The notes: generated by a model from the letters alone, not told the origin. Positions 8,882-18,031 are shown, counted from the first letter of the stretch. The stretch is DNA of 60,370 nt from Mesorhizobium sp. ORS 3359 (GCA_000824845.1 CCNC01000208.1:1-60370), one strand, 5' to 3'. A program made the numbers and translations.

Positions 8882-10075
8882 TCATGGGGCGGTCTCCCGG
8901 TTCGTCGTCCGTGCGCCCGGCGGTCCGCGCGGCTGCCTGCAGCGCTCGAACACCTCGATGACGATCATGCGTCCGCCGCAACACGGGCACGGCGGGCGGA
9001 AGTGGTCCGGTTCCGCCGGCGGATCGTTCGTAACGGGAGGCGCGGCCGCCAGCAGTTCGCGGGCGAGCGCGAGGCTCGTTTTGCGAGAGCCGCCCGCGAG
9101 CAGGCCGTAGTGGCGGATGCGATGGAAGCCGCGCGGCAGGACGTGGAGAAGGAACCGGCGGATGAACTCGTCGGTGGCGAGCGTCATGACCTGCCGCCGG
9201 TCGGCGTCAGGGCGACGATAATCCTTGTAGCGGAAGGTAACCCCGTTCTCGTCGAAGCAGATCAGGCGGCGGTTCGAGATCGCGACCCGGTGCGTGTAGC
9301 GCGACAGATAGGCGAGCACCGCCTCCGGACCGGCGAAGGGCGGCTTGGCGTAGACCACCCAGCGCTTCTTCCTGATGGGAGCCAGGTGGCGTAGGAACGC
9401 CCGTCGCTCGGCGAGGTGCGCGATCGATCCGAAGAAGGCGAGCCGCCCAGCGTCGTGCAGCGTGAGCAGCCGGGTGAGGAACAGGCGGCGGAAGAGCTTG
9501 CCGAGCACCTTCACCGGAAGAAGGAAGGCCGGGCGCGACGATACCCAGCGCGTCCCGTCGAGCGCGATGCCACCGCCCGGCACGATCATGTGGACATGGG
9601 GATGGTGCGTTATTGCCGAGCCCCATGTGTGGAGCACGGCAGTGATGCCGATGCGTGCGCCGAGATGCTGGGGGTCCGCGGCTATCGTCAGCATCGTCTC
9701 CGATGCCGCGCGGAACAGCAGGTCGTAGACCAGCGCCTTGTTGTGGAAGGCGACGTCGGCGATCTCGGCGGGCAGCGTGAACACGACGTGGAAGTAGCCG
9801 ACCGGCAGCAGGTCGGCCTGGCGTTCGGCCAACCATGTCCGCGCCGCCGCGCCCTGGCACTTCGGACAATGCCGGTTGCGGCAACTGTTGTAGGCGATAC
9901 GCCACTGGCCGCAGTCCTCGCAGGCCTCGACGTGACCGCCAAGGACTGCGGTGCGGCAGTTCTCGATCGCCGACATCACCTTGAGCTGGGTGAGGCTCAG
10001 GTGTCCGGCATGGGCGGCCCGGTAGGCAGGACCGGCAGCACGGAAGATATCGGCGACCTCCAGATCCGCGCGCAC
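8882..10075 (-). CDS. IS91 family transposase
   Basis: A 397-residue Y2 (HUH-type) transposase. Near the N terminus is the zinc-finger block CEDCGQWRIAYNSCRNRHCPKCQ (given here by its cysteines: CxxC, then CxxxHCPxC). The HUH motif reads HPHVHM, and the tyrosine region reads LSRYTHRVAISNRRL. A second zinc ribbon, CPCCGGRM, lies near the C terminus. The family nicks and rejoins single-stranded DNA at the element's origin. It starts at a GTG four bases after the recombinase stop, so translation is probably coupled. It appears intact. Confidence 0.9.
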   Translation of the reverse strand: MRADLEVADIFRAAGPAYRAAHAGHLSLTQLKVMSAIENCRTAVLGGHVEACEDCGQWRIAYNSCRNRHCPKCQGAAARTWLAERQADLLPVGYFHVVFTLPAEIADVAFHNKALVYDLLFRAASETMLTIAADPQHLGARIGITAVLHTWGSAITHHPHVHMIVPGGGIALDGTRWVSSRPAFLLPVKVLGKLFRRLFLTRLLTLHDAGRLAFFGSIAHLAERRAFLRHLAPIRKKRWVVYAKPPFAGPEAVLAYLSRYTHRVAISNRRLICFDENGVTFRYKDYRRPDADRRQVMTLATDEFIRRFLLHVLPRGFHRIRHYGLLAGGSRKTSLALARELLAAAPPVTNDPPAEPDHFRPPCPCCGGRMIVIEVFERCRQPRGPPGARTTNRETAP

Positions 10076-10079
10076 CCGC

Positions 10080-10985
10080 TCAGTCGGGCGGCGTCTTGCC
10101 TTCCATCAGCGCCATCAATCGGTCGAGCGGCCCGGCGACCGCGTGGATCGTCCGGGTCGAGACCTTGGTGTAGAGTGCGGTCGTATCGAGTTTGCTGTGT
10201 CCGAGCAGCACCTGGATGACGCGGATGTCGACATCCTGCTCGAGCAGGTGGGTGGCGAAGCTGTGCCGCAGCGTGTGCGGGCTGACGCGCTTGCGGATGC
10301 CGGCGACTTCGGCGGCTTCCTGAACCGCGCGATGGAGTTGCCGCGACGAGATCGGATCGGTGCAACTGCGCCCCGGGAACAGCCAGCCATGCGGGAGCAT
10401 CACCCCGCGTCGCTTACCTTCGCGCCACCACAGCCGCAGCAGTTCAAGAAGCTGCGGTGAGAGCATCGCGTTGCGGTCCTTGCGGCCCTTGCCCTGTTCG
10501 ACGCGGAGCAGCATGCGTGTCGAGTCGACGTCGTCGACCTTGAGATGCGAGACCTCGGAGACGCGCAGGCCCGCGCCATAGGCGACACCGAGCGCGGCCT
10601 TGTACTTGATGCCCGGTGCTGCTTCGAGCAGCCGCGCCGCTTCCTCCACGCTCAGCACGTCCGGCAGCTTGCGTGGATGTCGCATGATCACCAGCACACG
10701 TGCCAGATCCCGCCGCTTCAGCGTCACCAGGAACAGGAACCGCAACGCCGAGACCGCGCCGTTGATGGTCGCAGGCCCGACGCCGTTCTCATGCTGATAC
10801 AACTGGAAGCGACGGATGTCCTCGGGCGTCGCAGTATCGGGAGAGCGTCGGAGGAAGGCTGCGAAACGCCGGACGTGACGAACGTAGTCCTGCTGGGTGT
10901 GGGCGCCCAGACCTCGCATGAGCATGTCGTGGAGCATGCGCTGGCGAAGCGGCGAGATCGGTGCATCGGTCGACAGAGTATCCAT
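10080..10985 (-). CDS. Tyrosine recombinase (XerC/D-like) of the IS91-type element
   Basis: A 301-residue phage-integrase-type recombinase. The N-terminal SAM-like domain (RRFAAFLRRSPDTATPEDI) is followed by the catalytic domain, with the Arg of GLRVSEVSHL, the HTLRHSFATHL motif, and the final GHSKLDTTALYTKVS carrying the nucleophilic Tyr. I chose the ATG at 10985 because GAGAGGAA lies 7 bases before it; an ATG 30 bases upstream lacks such a site. It directly precedes the transposase and probably assists movement or resolution of the element. Confidence 0.9.
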   Translation of the reverse strand: MDTLSTDAPISPLRQRMLHDMLMRGLGAHTQQDYVRHVRRFAAFLRRSPDTATPEDIRRFQLYQHENGVGPATINGAVSALRFLFLVTLKRRDLARVLVIMRHPRKLPDVLSVEEAARLLEAAPGIKYKAALGVAYGAGLRVSEVSHLKVDDVDSTRMLLRVEQGKGRKDRNAMLSPQLLELLRLWWREGKRRGVMLPHGWLFPGRSCTDPISSRQLHRAVQEAAEVAGIRKRVSPHTLRHSFATHLLEQDVDIRVIQVLLGHSKLDTTALYTKVSTRTIHAVAGPLDRLMALMEGKTPPD

Positions 10986-11154
10986 GGCAAGTTCCTCTCG
11001 TTGAAGGAACTCCATGGTCAGATCGCAGCTTCTACCTGCTCAAGACCAATGCCTGTCGCGCCATCTCAGAACGAGGCGCCCCTCCCGCGAAGCGGGTTCG
11101 TGCATGAGGCGCAAGTTGGTCACGGCTGCACTCCTGAAGTGGAGCCGTGCCTGA

Positions 11155-11806
11155 TCAAACCTCAGTTGCCGCGGAAAGTTCGAGAGCAGCCTCGACATCG
11201 ACACCCAGGTAGCGGACCGTATTCTCGATCTTGGTCTGGCGAGCAAAATCTAGATGGCTCGCAGATTTCCCGTCGCTTTGTAGCCAATCGAGGCCTTGGT
11301 GCGACGCAGGGAATGGGTTCCGTATTCCTCTGGTCGAATTCCGACCGCCTCGACCCATTCGTCGATGAGACGGGCATACTGCCTTGTGCTTATATGAGCC
11401 CTTGGATCGATCCTGCTCGGGAACGCATAGTCATCGACTTACCGCCGCGTCGCTCCAACCATGCCAGAAGGCTGGAGCGTACATCGCTCATCAACTCGAA
11501 CTGAACAGGTCGGCCAGTCTTCTGTAGGACGACCATCGCGCGAGTTCGGATTTCCGGTCCTATCACGAGGTTGCCGATTTTGATCTTGACGAGATCGCAG
11601 CCGCGCAACTTGCTGTCGATGGCCAGATCGAAGAGCGCTCTGTCTCGCAGACGCCGCTCTCGATCGAGAAAGAAGCGTATCGCCCATATCTGTCGAGGTT
11701 TCAGCGGTCGTTTCGTTCCGACTTTCTTGCCTGCATTCCACGCCGGGCGGTCGGAGGTGGTCAGGTCGTAGCAAGAGTGTCCCAATTTCGTTTCTCCTTC
11801 GGCCAT
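11155..11806 (-). pseudogene. Decayed phage-type tyrosine integrase
   Basis: The N-terminal two thirds (11390-11806) read as a continuous integrase frame with RDRALFDLAIDSKLRGCDLV and RTRAMVVLQKTGRPVQFEL. The end of the same protein appears in another frame: TKIENTVRYLGVDVEAALEL near 11155-11240, and YGTHSLRR-like remains before it. The part between, which should hold the HxxR motif and the helix before LLGHTKIENT, is broken by frameshifts and a small deletion. It is a dead recombinase beside a live mobile element, which suggests repeated insertion at this site. Confidence 0.75.
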
Positions 11807-11952
11807 GATTGGCCACCAGAGAAACGCCCCGAGACTGTTGCGGGGCCGAGAGCAGAAGGGCCGCTACAGGGGAGACTGCTGCATAATCGAGACTCAAGCG
11901 GTAACGATCCATGCTGACGCCAGCTCCCGTCTCGCACGGCTTTAAGCCGCGA

Positions 11953-11982
11953 TGATCCAAATCTTCCTCCGTGCCGTAGAAC
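11953..11982 (+). promoter_or_regulatory. Predicted sigma-E (RpoE/ChrR type) promoter
   Basis: TGATCC at 11953-11958, an 18-base spacer, and TAGAAC at 11977-11982. Three other copies of this layout lie in front of rpoE, its divergent operon and tspO. The TGATCC -35 element is that of the singlet-oxygen sigma-E group. It would drive the DUF2147-photolyase-DUF2177 unit from about 34 bases upstream of the ATG at 12016. Confidence 0.75.
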
Positions 11983-12015
11983 CAACAGAGCTAGCAGAAA
12001 GCGGAGAACGGGACG

Positions 12016-12390
12016 ATGCAAGGTACGATTGCATTCCTATGTGCCCTGTTACTGGCATCAGTTGCCCTAGCCGATCCATTCTCGGATAGCCGCGGCGTAT
12101 GGATGCGCGACGACGGCAATGCCAAGGTCTCGATCGCGCCATGCGGACAACAATTGTGCGCAACCAATTTGTGGATCCGCGACACCAGCAAGGGCGAGCA
12201 GCCCGGCGACAAGCTCATTATGACGCTGAAACCGACATCACAAGGCACGTTGGCAGGTAAAGCTTACGACCCTAAACGAAACAGCACCTACTCAATGACG
12301 TTCAAGGTCACGAATGGCGGCCTCACCACGCGGGGCTGCATAGCCGCCGGCCTGATTTGCAGAAACGTGCGCTGGACTCCGGCGAAATGA
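12016..12390 (+). CDS. DUF2147 family secreted protein
   Basis: A 124-residue protein with a signal peptide ending near ALADP (residue 20). The mature part follows DUF2147: GVWMRDDGNAKVSIAPCG, then NLWIRDT, and AGKAYDPKRNSTYSMTFKV. The family is periplasmic or lipocalin-like with no proven function. Four cysteines may form disulfides. It is the first gene behind the predicted sigma-E promoter and sits 13 bases before the photolyase, so it is probably part of the photo-oxidative stress response. Confidence 0.85.
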   Translation: MQGTIAFLCALLLASVALADPFSDSRGVWMRDDGNAKVSIAPCGQQLCATNLWIRDTSKGEQPGDKLIMTLKPTSQGTLAGKAYDPKRNSTYSMTFKVTNGGLTTRGCIAAGLICRNVRWTPAK

Positions 12391-12403
12391 CCGGCGAGAG
12401 GCA

Positions 12404-13873
12404 ATGAGCGGAGAAACCCACGCGCCCACCATTGTGTTGTTCCGGCGCGATCTTCGCGTCGATGACAACGCCGCACTCGCAGCGGCGGCTTATCGGGGCG
12501 CTCCGGTCGTGGCCCTCTATGTCCTCGACGAGGAAGACGAGCGTACCCGGGCCATGGGTGCGGCCAGTCGGTGGTGGCTGCATCATTCGCTAGCAGCTCT
12601 CGGCCATCGGCTTGGGCACGCTGGCGCTAGACTCTGCCTGACCCGCGGACCGACCCGCGAGGTTGTCGCCAAGGCGATTGCCGCCAGCGGCGCGGATTGC
12701 GTGTTCTGGAACCGGCGGTACGACCCGGCAGACGTGGCAGTCGATGCCGGACTGAAGGCCGAGCTACGCAAGAAAGGCCTTACGGCGCAGAGCTTCGAGG
12801 GCGCGCTGTTGCATGAACCTTCGCTTCTCAAGACCGGTTCAGGCGGGTTCTACAAAGTCTACACTCCATTCTGGAAGGCGATGGTGGACAAGGCGCATGT
12901 TCGCGATCCCATCGACCCTCCGGGATCGATCGACGGATGGCGAGGGGAACTGGACCATCTGCGCTTGAACGCGCTTGAGCTGCTGCCGACCAAACCCGAC
13001 TGGGCACAAGGTCTGCGCGAAACCTGGAGACCCGGAGAAGAAGGCGCGCATGTCAGGCTTCGCGAGTTCATCGAGCATGGTCTGGCTCACTATGAGCGCC
13101 AACGCGACTTTCCGAGCCAGCTATCAACATCTCGGTTATCTCCGCACCTGGCATTCGGCGAGATTACGCCGTTTCAGATCTTGGCCCACCTGCGCAGGTC
13201 GAAAAGCTTGGGCGCTTCGAAGTTCCGCTCGGAGATCGGCTGGAGAGAATTCTCCTATCATCTGCTGTTTCACAATGCCGATCTTGCCAAATCCAACTTC
13301 CGGCCGGAATTCGATGCGATGTCGTGGCGGGACGACAAGCAGGCACTTCGGAGTTGGCAGCGCGGTCTAACGGGCTACCCGATTGTCGATGCCGGCATGC
13401 GCGAGTTGTGGCACACGGGCTGGATGCACAACCGCGTGCGCATGATCGTGGCGTCCGTTCTCATCAAGGATCTGATGATCGACTGGCGGCATGGTGAAAA
13501 GTGGTTCTGGGACACGCTGGTCGACGCGGATGCCGCCAACAACCCGGCAAGCTGGCAGTGGGTGGCCGGATCCGGAGCTGATGCCGCACCCTATTTTCGC
13601 ATTTTCAATCCAGTCTTGCAGGGCGAAAAATTCGACCCTCAGGGCGAATATGTCCGTCGCCACATCCCGGAAATCGGCGCATTGCCCGACCGCTACATTC
13701 ATCGGCCATGGGAAGCTCCCGCCGCGCTGCTGAAAGACAACAACATCGAGCTCGGCAAGACCTACCCAAAGCCGATTGTAGACCATGGCGCGGCACGAGA
13801 CAGGGCATTGATCCTCTATCAGTCAATAAAGGCTGGGGTCAGAGTCTCAACCGGCGACAGGAAGGTTTCGTGA
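12404..13873 (+). CDS. phrB: Deoxyribodipyrimidine photolyase (class I CPD type)
   Basis: A 489-residue photolyase that uses blue light and FAD to split pyrimidine dimers. The N-terminal antenna domain starts with TIVLFRRDLRVDDNAALA. The C-terminal FAD domain contains GWREFSYHLLFHNADLAKSN, TGYPIVDAGMRELWHTGWMH near residues 324-343, and NPASWQWVAGSGADAAPYFR. All the expected blocks are present and the length is normal. The start follows GCGAGAGGCA. In Rhodobacter sphaeroides the photolyase gene is a classic sigma-E target, which agrees with the promoter seen upstream of this unit. Confidence 0.95.
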   Translation: MSGETHAPTIVLFRRDLRVDDNAALAAAAYRGAPVVALYVLDEEDERTRAMGAASRWWLHHSLAALGHRLGHAGARLCLTRGPTREVVAKAIAASGADCVFWNRRYDPADVAVDAGLKAELRKKGLTAQSFEGALLHEPSLLKTGSGGFYKVYTPFWKAMVDKAHVRDPIDPPGSIDGWRGELDHLRLNALELLPTKPDWAQGLRETWRPGEEGAHVRLREFIEHGLAHYERQRDFPSQLSTSRLSPHLAFGEITPFQILAHLRRSKSLGASKFRSEIGWREFSYHLLFHNADLAKSNFRPEFDAMSWRDDKQALRSWQRGLTGYPIVDAGMRELWHTGWMHNRVRMIVASVLIKDLMIDWRHGEKWFWDTLVDADAANNPASWQWVAGSGADAAPYFRIFNPVLQGEKFDPQGEYVRRHIPEIGALPDRYIHRPWEAPAALLKDNNIELGKTYPKPIVDHGAARDRALILYQSIKAGVRVSTGDRKVS

Positions 13874-14280
13874 TGCCATACGCCGTAGCTTACGTGACCA
13901 CCCTTGTCACATTCCTGGCCATCGATGCGGTTTGGTTGATGACCATGTCGCAGCGCCTCTACCGCCGTTATCTCGGCGACATACTCGTCGACAGCTTCAA
14001 TCCTGCACCCGCAGCATTGTTTTACCTGATCTACATCGCGGGGATCATCTTCTTCGCGACAACGCCGGCGTTCTCGGCTGGAAAATGGACAACCGCCGCG
14101 CTCAATGGAGCGCTCTACGGGTTCTTCGCCTACGCCACTTATGACCTCACCAATCAAGCCACGATCCGCGGCTGGCCGACGATCATCACGGTGGCCGATA
14201 TCTGCTGGGGTTCGCTGCTCAGTGCAGTCGCCGCCAGTGTTGGCTTCCTGCTGACCCGCTACTTGCTGCGCGGCGCCTGA
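13873..14280 (+). CDS. DUF2177 family membrane protein
   Basis: A 135-residue integral membrane protein with four predicted helices: residues 3-23, about 45-62, 70-88 and 110-130. LIDAVWL-like and YDLTNQATIRGWP are typical of DUF2177. The ATG overlaps the photolyase TGA by one base, so the two are translationally coupled. The family often accompanies photolyase or CFA genes in sigma-E type clusters; its role is unknown. Its 3' end overlaps the end of the convergent gene at 14259 by 22 bases. Confidence 0.88.
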   Translation: MPYAVAYVTTLVTFLAIDAVWLMTMSQRLYRRYLGDILVDSFNPAPAALFYLIYIAGIIFFATTPAFSAGKWTTAALNGALYGFFAYATYDLTNQATIRGWPTIITVADICWGSLLSAVAASVGFLLTRYLLRGA

Positions 14281-14852
14281 CCGCCACGCTCCTCCGAGGC
14301 GGCCATCACGCCGGACAACAACAGGCCAATGAAGACGATCAGCGTCGCGGCGCTCACGGCATTGAGGCCGACCATGGCGCTGTTGTCGGCCGCGGTGAAG
14401 CTAGCCAGCGGCGCACCGAAAAAGCGGGCCGGGATGAAATGGGCCGCGGCGCTCAGCGCTATGACTACGAGCCCGGTCGCCCGCTCCGAGGGCCTGAACA
14501 GCGCGGCGCCGATCAGCGCGCATGGAACCAGGAAGATCTCCACGCCCGAGCCGACACCGAACGCCTTGGTGCTTACGATGCCGTTGGCAACGCCCGTCAA
14601 AGCTAGCAAAACGCGCGCGGCGAGCGGATGGCATTTTGCGACGGCCGGAACGGCGAGGAAGAAGGGCGTAGAGAAGAAGGTGAGAAAAGACGGCGCAATC
14701 TTGTCGGCTCCGACAGCGGCCCAGAGATACAGTGGATAGAAGGGCTGGTTCCAGGCGACGACCAGCGCGATCCAGTTGGCCGCGCTGGCCATAGGGTCGT
14801 CATGCGCCGCATAAGCGGCGACACGGCGCCACAGTCGCCGAAGGCGATCCAT
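14259..14852 (-). CDS. Hydrophobic membrane protein, last gene of the rpoE operon
   Basis: A 197-residue protein with about six membrane segments, for example ANWIALVVAWNQPFYPLYLW and SAATLIVFIGLLLSGVM. I do not recognise a named family. The ATG at 14852 follows the TGA of the methyltransferase after one base, so it is coupled to it. Alternative upstream starts would overlap the methyltransferase in another frame and are rejected. Its place at the end of rpoE-chrR-DUF1295-CFA suggests a role in membrane lipid modification or photo-oxidative defence. Confidence 0.8.
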   Translation of the reverse strand: MDRLRRLWRRVAAYAAHDDPMASAANWIALVVAWNQPFYPLYLWAAVGADKIAPSFLTFFSTPFFLAVPAVAKCHPLAARVLLALTGVANGIVSTKAFGVGSGVEIFLVPCALIGAALFRPSERATGLVVIALSAAAHFIPARFFGAPLASFTAADNSAMVGLNAVSAATLIVFIGLLLSGVMAASEERGGQAPRSK

Positions 14853-14853
14853 G

Positions 14854-15882
14854 TCAGCCGGCCGGCCGCAGCAGATAGTGGCTGACGCCCCATTCCTTGC
14901 CGCCAGCATGGCCGAACAGGCCTTCGGTAGCCAGATAGAAGAGCCGCCAGCGCCGGCGCCATAGCGCTGCGTCCGGTCCGTAGACATCGGCGAGGATTTG
15001 GTCGATGCGCCCACGGTTCTCGTCGAAGCGCTCCAGCCATTGCCGCGCCGTGCGCGCATAGTGCAGGCCGTTCCACCGCCAGTCGCGCTCTACGCTGAAG
15101 CAGTCAGGGAAATGCCCGATCAACCCGTGACTCGGCATGATGCCGCCAGTAAAGAAATGCCGCGCGATCCAGTCTGCGTCATCGCGATGGTCGAAACGGT
15201 AGGGACTGTGGCGGTGGCTGAAGACGTGGACAAAAAGCCTGCCTTCCGGTTCCAGCCAGCCGCGGATGCGCGCCAGCAGGTCACGCCAGTTGGACATATG
15301 CTCGAACATCTCGACCGATACCACGCGGTCGAACCGGCCTTGCGGTTCGAAGGCGTTCATGTCGGCGGTGATGACTTCGACATTGCGCAGTCCACGCGCA
15401 GCAGCTTCGCGCTCAATGTGCAGGCGCTGCGGCGCGGAATTGGACACCGCAACGATGCGGCCCGCAGGAAAGCGCTGCGCCATGAACAGGGTCAGCGAGC
15501 CCCAGCCGCAACCGAGTTCAAGGATGGACTGACCGTCGCAAAGCCCGGCGTGCTCGACGGTCTGCTCCAGCGCGGCGATCTCGGCCTCCGCCAAGCTCTC
15601 GTTTCCGTTCGGGTAGAGGCAGCAGGAATATTTGCGGTTGGGGCCGAGCGTCAGCGCGAAGAAATCGGGCGGAAGTTCGTAATGCTGCTCGTTGGCGGCG
15701 GCCGCATGTTCGGCGATGGAATAGCCCGCCATGTCGCTGGCGAAGCGTTTCTCCTCGACAGCCCCTGCCCTGGCCAGCCGCCGGCGCGTTTTTCCGACAA
15801 GGACGCCGATGCCGTAGCGCGTGGCGGAATCCGGGATCGGCGTGCGCTCGACGGCGCGGATGGCGGTTGAGATCAGGCTCAC
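14854..15882 (-). CDS. CFA-family SAM-dependent methyltransferase
   Basis: A 342-residue protein of the cyclopropane-fatty-acid synthase superfamily. The SAM site is ILELGCGWGSLTLFMA, near residues 119-134. The substrate region contains YELPPDFFALTLGPNRKYSCCLYP, cited by the motif NRKYSCCLYP. The sequence VVSVEMFEHMSNWRDLL follows. It lacks the N-terminal CFA domain, so it is a short paralogue of the second enzyme in this cluster. GTG start preceded by GGGAGATGA, three bases after the DUF1295 stop. Enzymes of this type methylate unsaturated phospholipid chains; a role in furan fatty acid synthesis is possible. Confidence 0.88.
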   Translation of the reverse strand: MSLISTAIRAVERTPIPDSATRYGIGVLVGKTRRRLARAGAVEEKRFASDMAGYSIAEHAAAANEQHYELPPDFFALTLGPNRKYSCCLYPNGNESLAEAEIAALEQTVEHAGLCDGQSILELGCGWGSLTLFMAQRFPAGRIVAVSNSAPQRLHIEREAAARGLRNVEVITADMNAFEPQGRFDRVVSVEMFEHMSNWRDLLARIRGWLEPEGRLFVHVFSHRHSPYRFDHRDDADWIARHFFTGGIMPSHGLIGHFPDCFSVERDWRWNGLHYARTARQWLERFDENRGRIDQILADVYGPDAALWRRRWRLFYLATEGLFGHAGGKEWGVSHYLLRPAG

Positions 15883-15885
15883 GGG

Positions 15886-16710
15886 TCATCTCCCTGCGTT
15901 GACGGTTGCCGCTTTCGGCGCGCCCGGCCAGAAGGCGTTGACGCGCGCCTGGTAGCGGCGAAAATGATCGCCTCGCGAGCGCAGCATATGCGCTTCGAGC
16001 GGCGGGATGCCGGAGACATGGACCAGCAGCCAGTACATCAGCACAGGCCCGGCAAGCGCGGCAAAGCCCCAGGGATAGGGTGGCTGGGCACTAATCGCGA
16101 TCGCGGCGTAAGCGACCCAGCCTAGCCATTCGAAGAAGTAGTTCGGATGCCTGGACAGGCTCCAAAGACCGATATCGCAGACCTTGTCCCTGTTAGCCGG
16201 ATTGGCGCGAAAGGCCTTCAGTTGACGATCAGCGAGCGCCTCGCCGCCGACAGCCACCAGTATGATCACAATGCCGGTCAGGTCGCTGAAACCAAGTTCC
16301 GGCGCCGGATTGTGGGCCGCGGCCATGATCGACATCACCAGCAGGAACGCCGCTGCCGCCTGGACCTGCAAGAACCAGAATAGGCGGTACGCGAAGCCGG
16401 CACCCCAATCCTGCTTCAGTTGGCTGTAACGCGGATCGTCGCGGCCATCGCCAATGGTGCGAAGCGCAATGTGGAGACCAAGCCGGAGCGACCAAGCGAG
16501 CACGAGGATGGCCACGAGCCATTGCCGCCGCTCATTGTCGACGTCAGTGGTAGCCAGGAGCGCCAACCAGACTCCGAACACTCCGACCGCGAACGACCAG
16601 ATTGCATCGACCCAACCCGACCTGCCGGTCCGCACCGCGATCAGCCATGCCAACGCCATGGTCGCGGCAAGACCGATCGCGGCAATGGTGATGGCCGAAA
16701 CGACGCTCAT
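15886..16710 (-). CDS. DUF1295 steroid 5-alpha-reductase-like membrane protein
   Basis: A 274-residue protein with seven or so membrane helices. The C-terminal half carries the signature of the DUF1295/isoprenylcysteine methyltransferase-like fold: GLWSLSRHPNYFFEWLGW near 180-197, then HVSGIPPLEAHMLRSRGDHF and YQARVNAFWP. Relatives reduce double bonds or methylate lipids using a cofactor bound by the HPNY and RG..YQ motifs. It lies nine bases after chrR in the same operon. Presence of such a gene in sigma-E clusters suggests a fatty-acid or isoprenoid tailoring step. Confidence 0.88.
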   Translation of the reverse strand: MSVVSAITIAAIGLAATMALAWLIAVRTGRSGWVDAIWSFAVGVFGVWLALLATTDVDNERRQWLVAILVLAWSLRLGLHIALRTIGDGRDDPRYSQLKQDWGAGFAYRLFWFLQVQAAAAFLLVMSIMAAAHNPAPELGFSDLTGIVIILVAVGGEALADRQLKAFRANPANRDKVCDIGLWSLSRHPNYFFEWLGWVAYAAIAISAQPPYPWGFAALAGPVLMYWLLVHVSGIPPLEAHMLRSRGDHFRRYQARVNAFWPGAPKAATVNAGR

Positions 16711-16719
16711 AGGCGAAGC

Positions 16720-17373
16720 TCAACCGCCGAACAGGGGCTGTATCAGCCTGCCGAAAAAGCCGCGCAGCTTCGTCCGGCCCTCGACCGCTGCAATGCATAT
16801 GCATTCGCCTTCTCTGTCGACGATCGGCTGGTGCTGCACCTCATCATCGGCCTCATCGAGATCTCCTGGGCCGTAACGGCCGCGCGCATCCGAGAACGAT
16901 CCTTTCAGCACATGCGTATACTCGGCGCCGACATGCGTATGCTCCGGCAGCCTGCGCCCGGCGACGACTTTCAGCAGCATTACGTTGGCGCTGTCGTCGC
17001 CCGGCAATGTCACGCGGCTCCAGCGCACGCCAGGTCCGATCCAGCGCCATGGACCGATACCGCAATCGTCCAGCACCTGCGGCAGGCGGATGCCGATATC
17101 GGCGCGCGGCAACCTCTGCTTTGGCGCCGCCGCTCCACGACCAGCCTCGTCGGCGTCGATCATCGCCATCACGCGATCGAGGGCGCCGGTTTCCAAGGCC
17201 TCCGGCTCGATGTCATGCAGCAACGATCCGCCCACGGCTTCGTACTCGCCTATGCGAGAAAAGCAGGCTTCACAGCCACCAACATGGACCGCCACCACGA
17301 TACGCGGGCCAGGTTCCAGCGAGCCATTGGCATATCGAAACAGCGTCTCATCGCTTGGATGATGCTTGATCAT
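16720..17373 (-). CDS. chrR: ChrR-type zinc anti-sigma factor
   Basis: A 217-residue anti-sigma factor of the ChrR class. The N-terminal zinc domain has His4/5 and the HVGGCEAC motif (His30, Cys34, Cys37). The C-terminal cupin carries a second metal site with His145, His147, Glu151 and His181 (EHTHVGAEYTHVLKG). In Rhodobacter the first domain binds sigma-E, and the cupin domain is required for release when singlet oxygen forms. All these ligands are present, so the protein should be functional. Its ATG overlaps the rpoE TGA by four bases (ATGA), as is usual for a sigma/anti-sigma pair. Confidence 0.93.
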   Translation of the reverse strand: MIKHHPSDETLFRYANGSLEPGPRIVVAVHVGGCEACFSRIGEYEAVGGSLLHDIEPEALETGALDRVMAMIDADEAGRGAAAPKQRLPRADIGIRLPQVLDDCGIGPWRWIGPGVRWSRVTLPGDDSANVMLLKVVAGRRLPEHTHVGAEYTHVLKGSFSDARGRYGPGDLDEADDEVQHQPIVDREGECICIAAVEGRTKLRGFFGRLIQPLFGG

Positions 17374-17945
17374 TTGAGGTCGTCCAGGATTTGGCGCAGG
17401 CGGCCCAGGGCCAGCCTCACGCGCGATTTGACCGTGCCGAGCGGGATGCCGACCGCATCCGCGATCTCGGATTGGGTTTCCTCGCCGAAGAAGGATTTCT
17501 TCAAGATGTCGGCCTGCTCGGGCGGCAGCAGCGCAATTGCGGTTCGCACTCGCTCCTCACGCTCCGCCGCGATCATCGCCTGCTCGCCCGAAACCGGCTC
17601 TTCTGGTTGGTCGGACGGGTCAAAAGCCTCGGCAATCGCTGCTGGCCGGCCGTCACGGCGCAGCCGGTCGATCCGCGCATTGCGCGCGATGGTGAATATC
17701 CAGGTGGATGCCCCGGCACGCGCGGGATCGAAGTAGGACGCCTTCTTCCAGACCAGCAGCATGGTCTCTTGCGCGACATCCTCGGCAACGGACGCCGTCA
17801 TGCCAGAGCGCTTCAGGAAGGCTTTCAGCCGCGGCGCATAAAAGGCGAAGAGCACCGCGAACGCGGCACGGTCGCGCCGGGCAGCAACTGCCGCAAGCAA
17901 ACGGCTCGCCTCCTGCGCCGACAGAACCCCTTGGTCCTTGCGCAT
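17370..17945 (-). CDS. rpoE: ECF sigma factor RpoE (singlet-oxygen type)
   Basis: A 191-residue ECF sigma factor. Region 2 reads VAEDVAQETMLLVWKKASYF and continues to TWIFTIARNARIDRLRR. Region 4 reads LLPPEQADILKKSFFGEETQ and GIPLGTVKSRVRLALGRLR. Pairing with ChrR places it in the ECF11 group that answers singlet oxygen and organic peroxides. The ATG at 17945 was chosen because homology begins there; the open frame continues upstream through the promoter region. A predicted self-recognised promoter lies at 18061-18032, about 80 bases upstream, implying autoregulation. Confidence 0.93.
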   Translation of the reverse strand: MRKDQGVLSAQEASRLLAAVAARRDRAAFAVLFAFYAPRLKAFLKRSGMTASVAEDVAQETMLLVWKKASYFDPARAGASTWIFTIARNARIDRLRRDGRPAAIAEAFDPSDQPEEPVSGEQAMIAAEREERVRTAIALLPPEQADILKKSFFGEETQSEIADAVGIPLGTVKSRVRLALGRLRQILDDLK

Positions 17946-18031
17946 AGTCACCGCCAATCCGGTCTTCGCGAAATAGGAGGCGAGAACGGTTTTATCAGCA
18001 ATGAAGACGTGTCCCGATGCATCCATACGCC

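Larger units (their letters stand above)
8882..10985 (-). mobile_element. IS91-type element: transposase plus tyrosine recombinase
   Basis: Two adjacent minus-strand genes form the coding core of an IS91-family element of the kind in which a site-specific recombinase precedes the Y2 transposase. IS91 elements move by rolling-circle replication and leave no target duplication, so the ends cannot be found from direct repeats. A small hairpin, CCCGC-GAA-GCGGG, at 11084-11096 could belong to the origin end. The full element probably extends from about 8.6 to 11.1 kb. Confidence 0.7.

Noticed and set aside
16420..17736. Plus-strand 438-codon frame
   Set aside because: It is opposite DUF1295, chrR and rpoE, which have conserved motifs on the minus strand.
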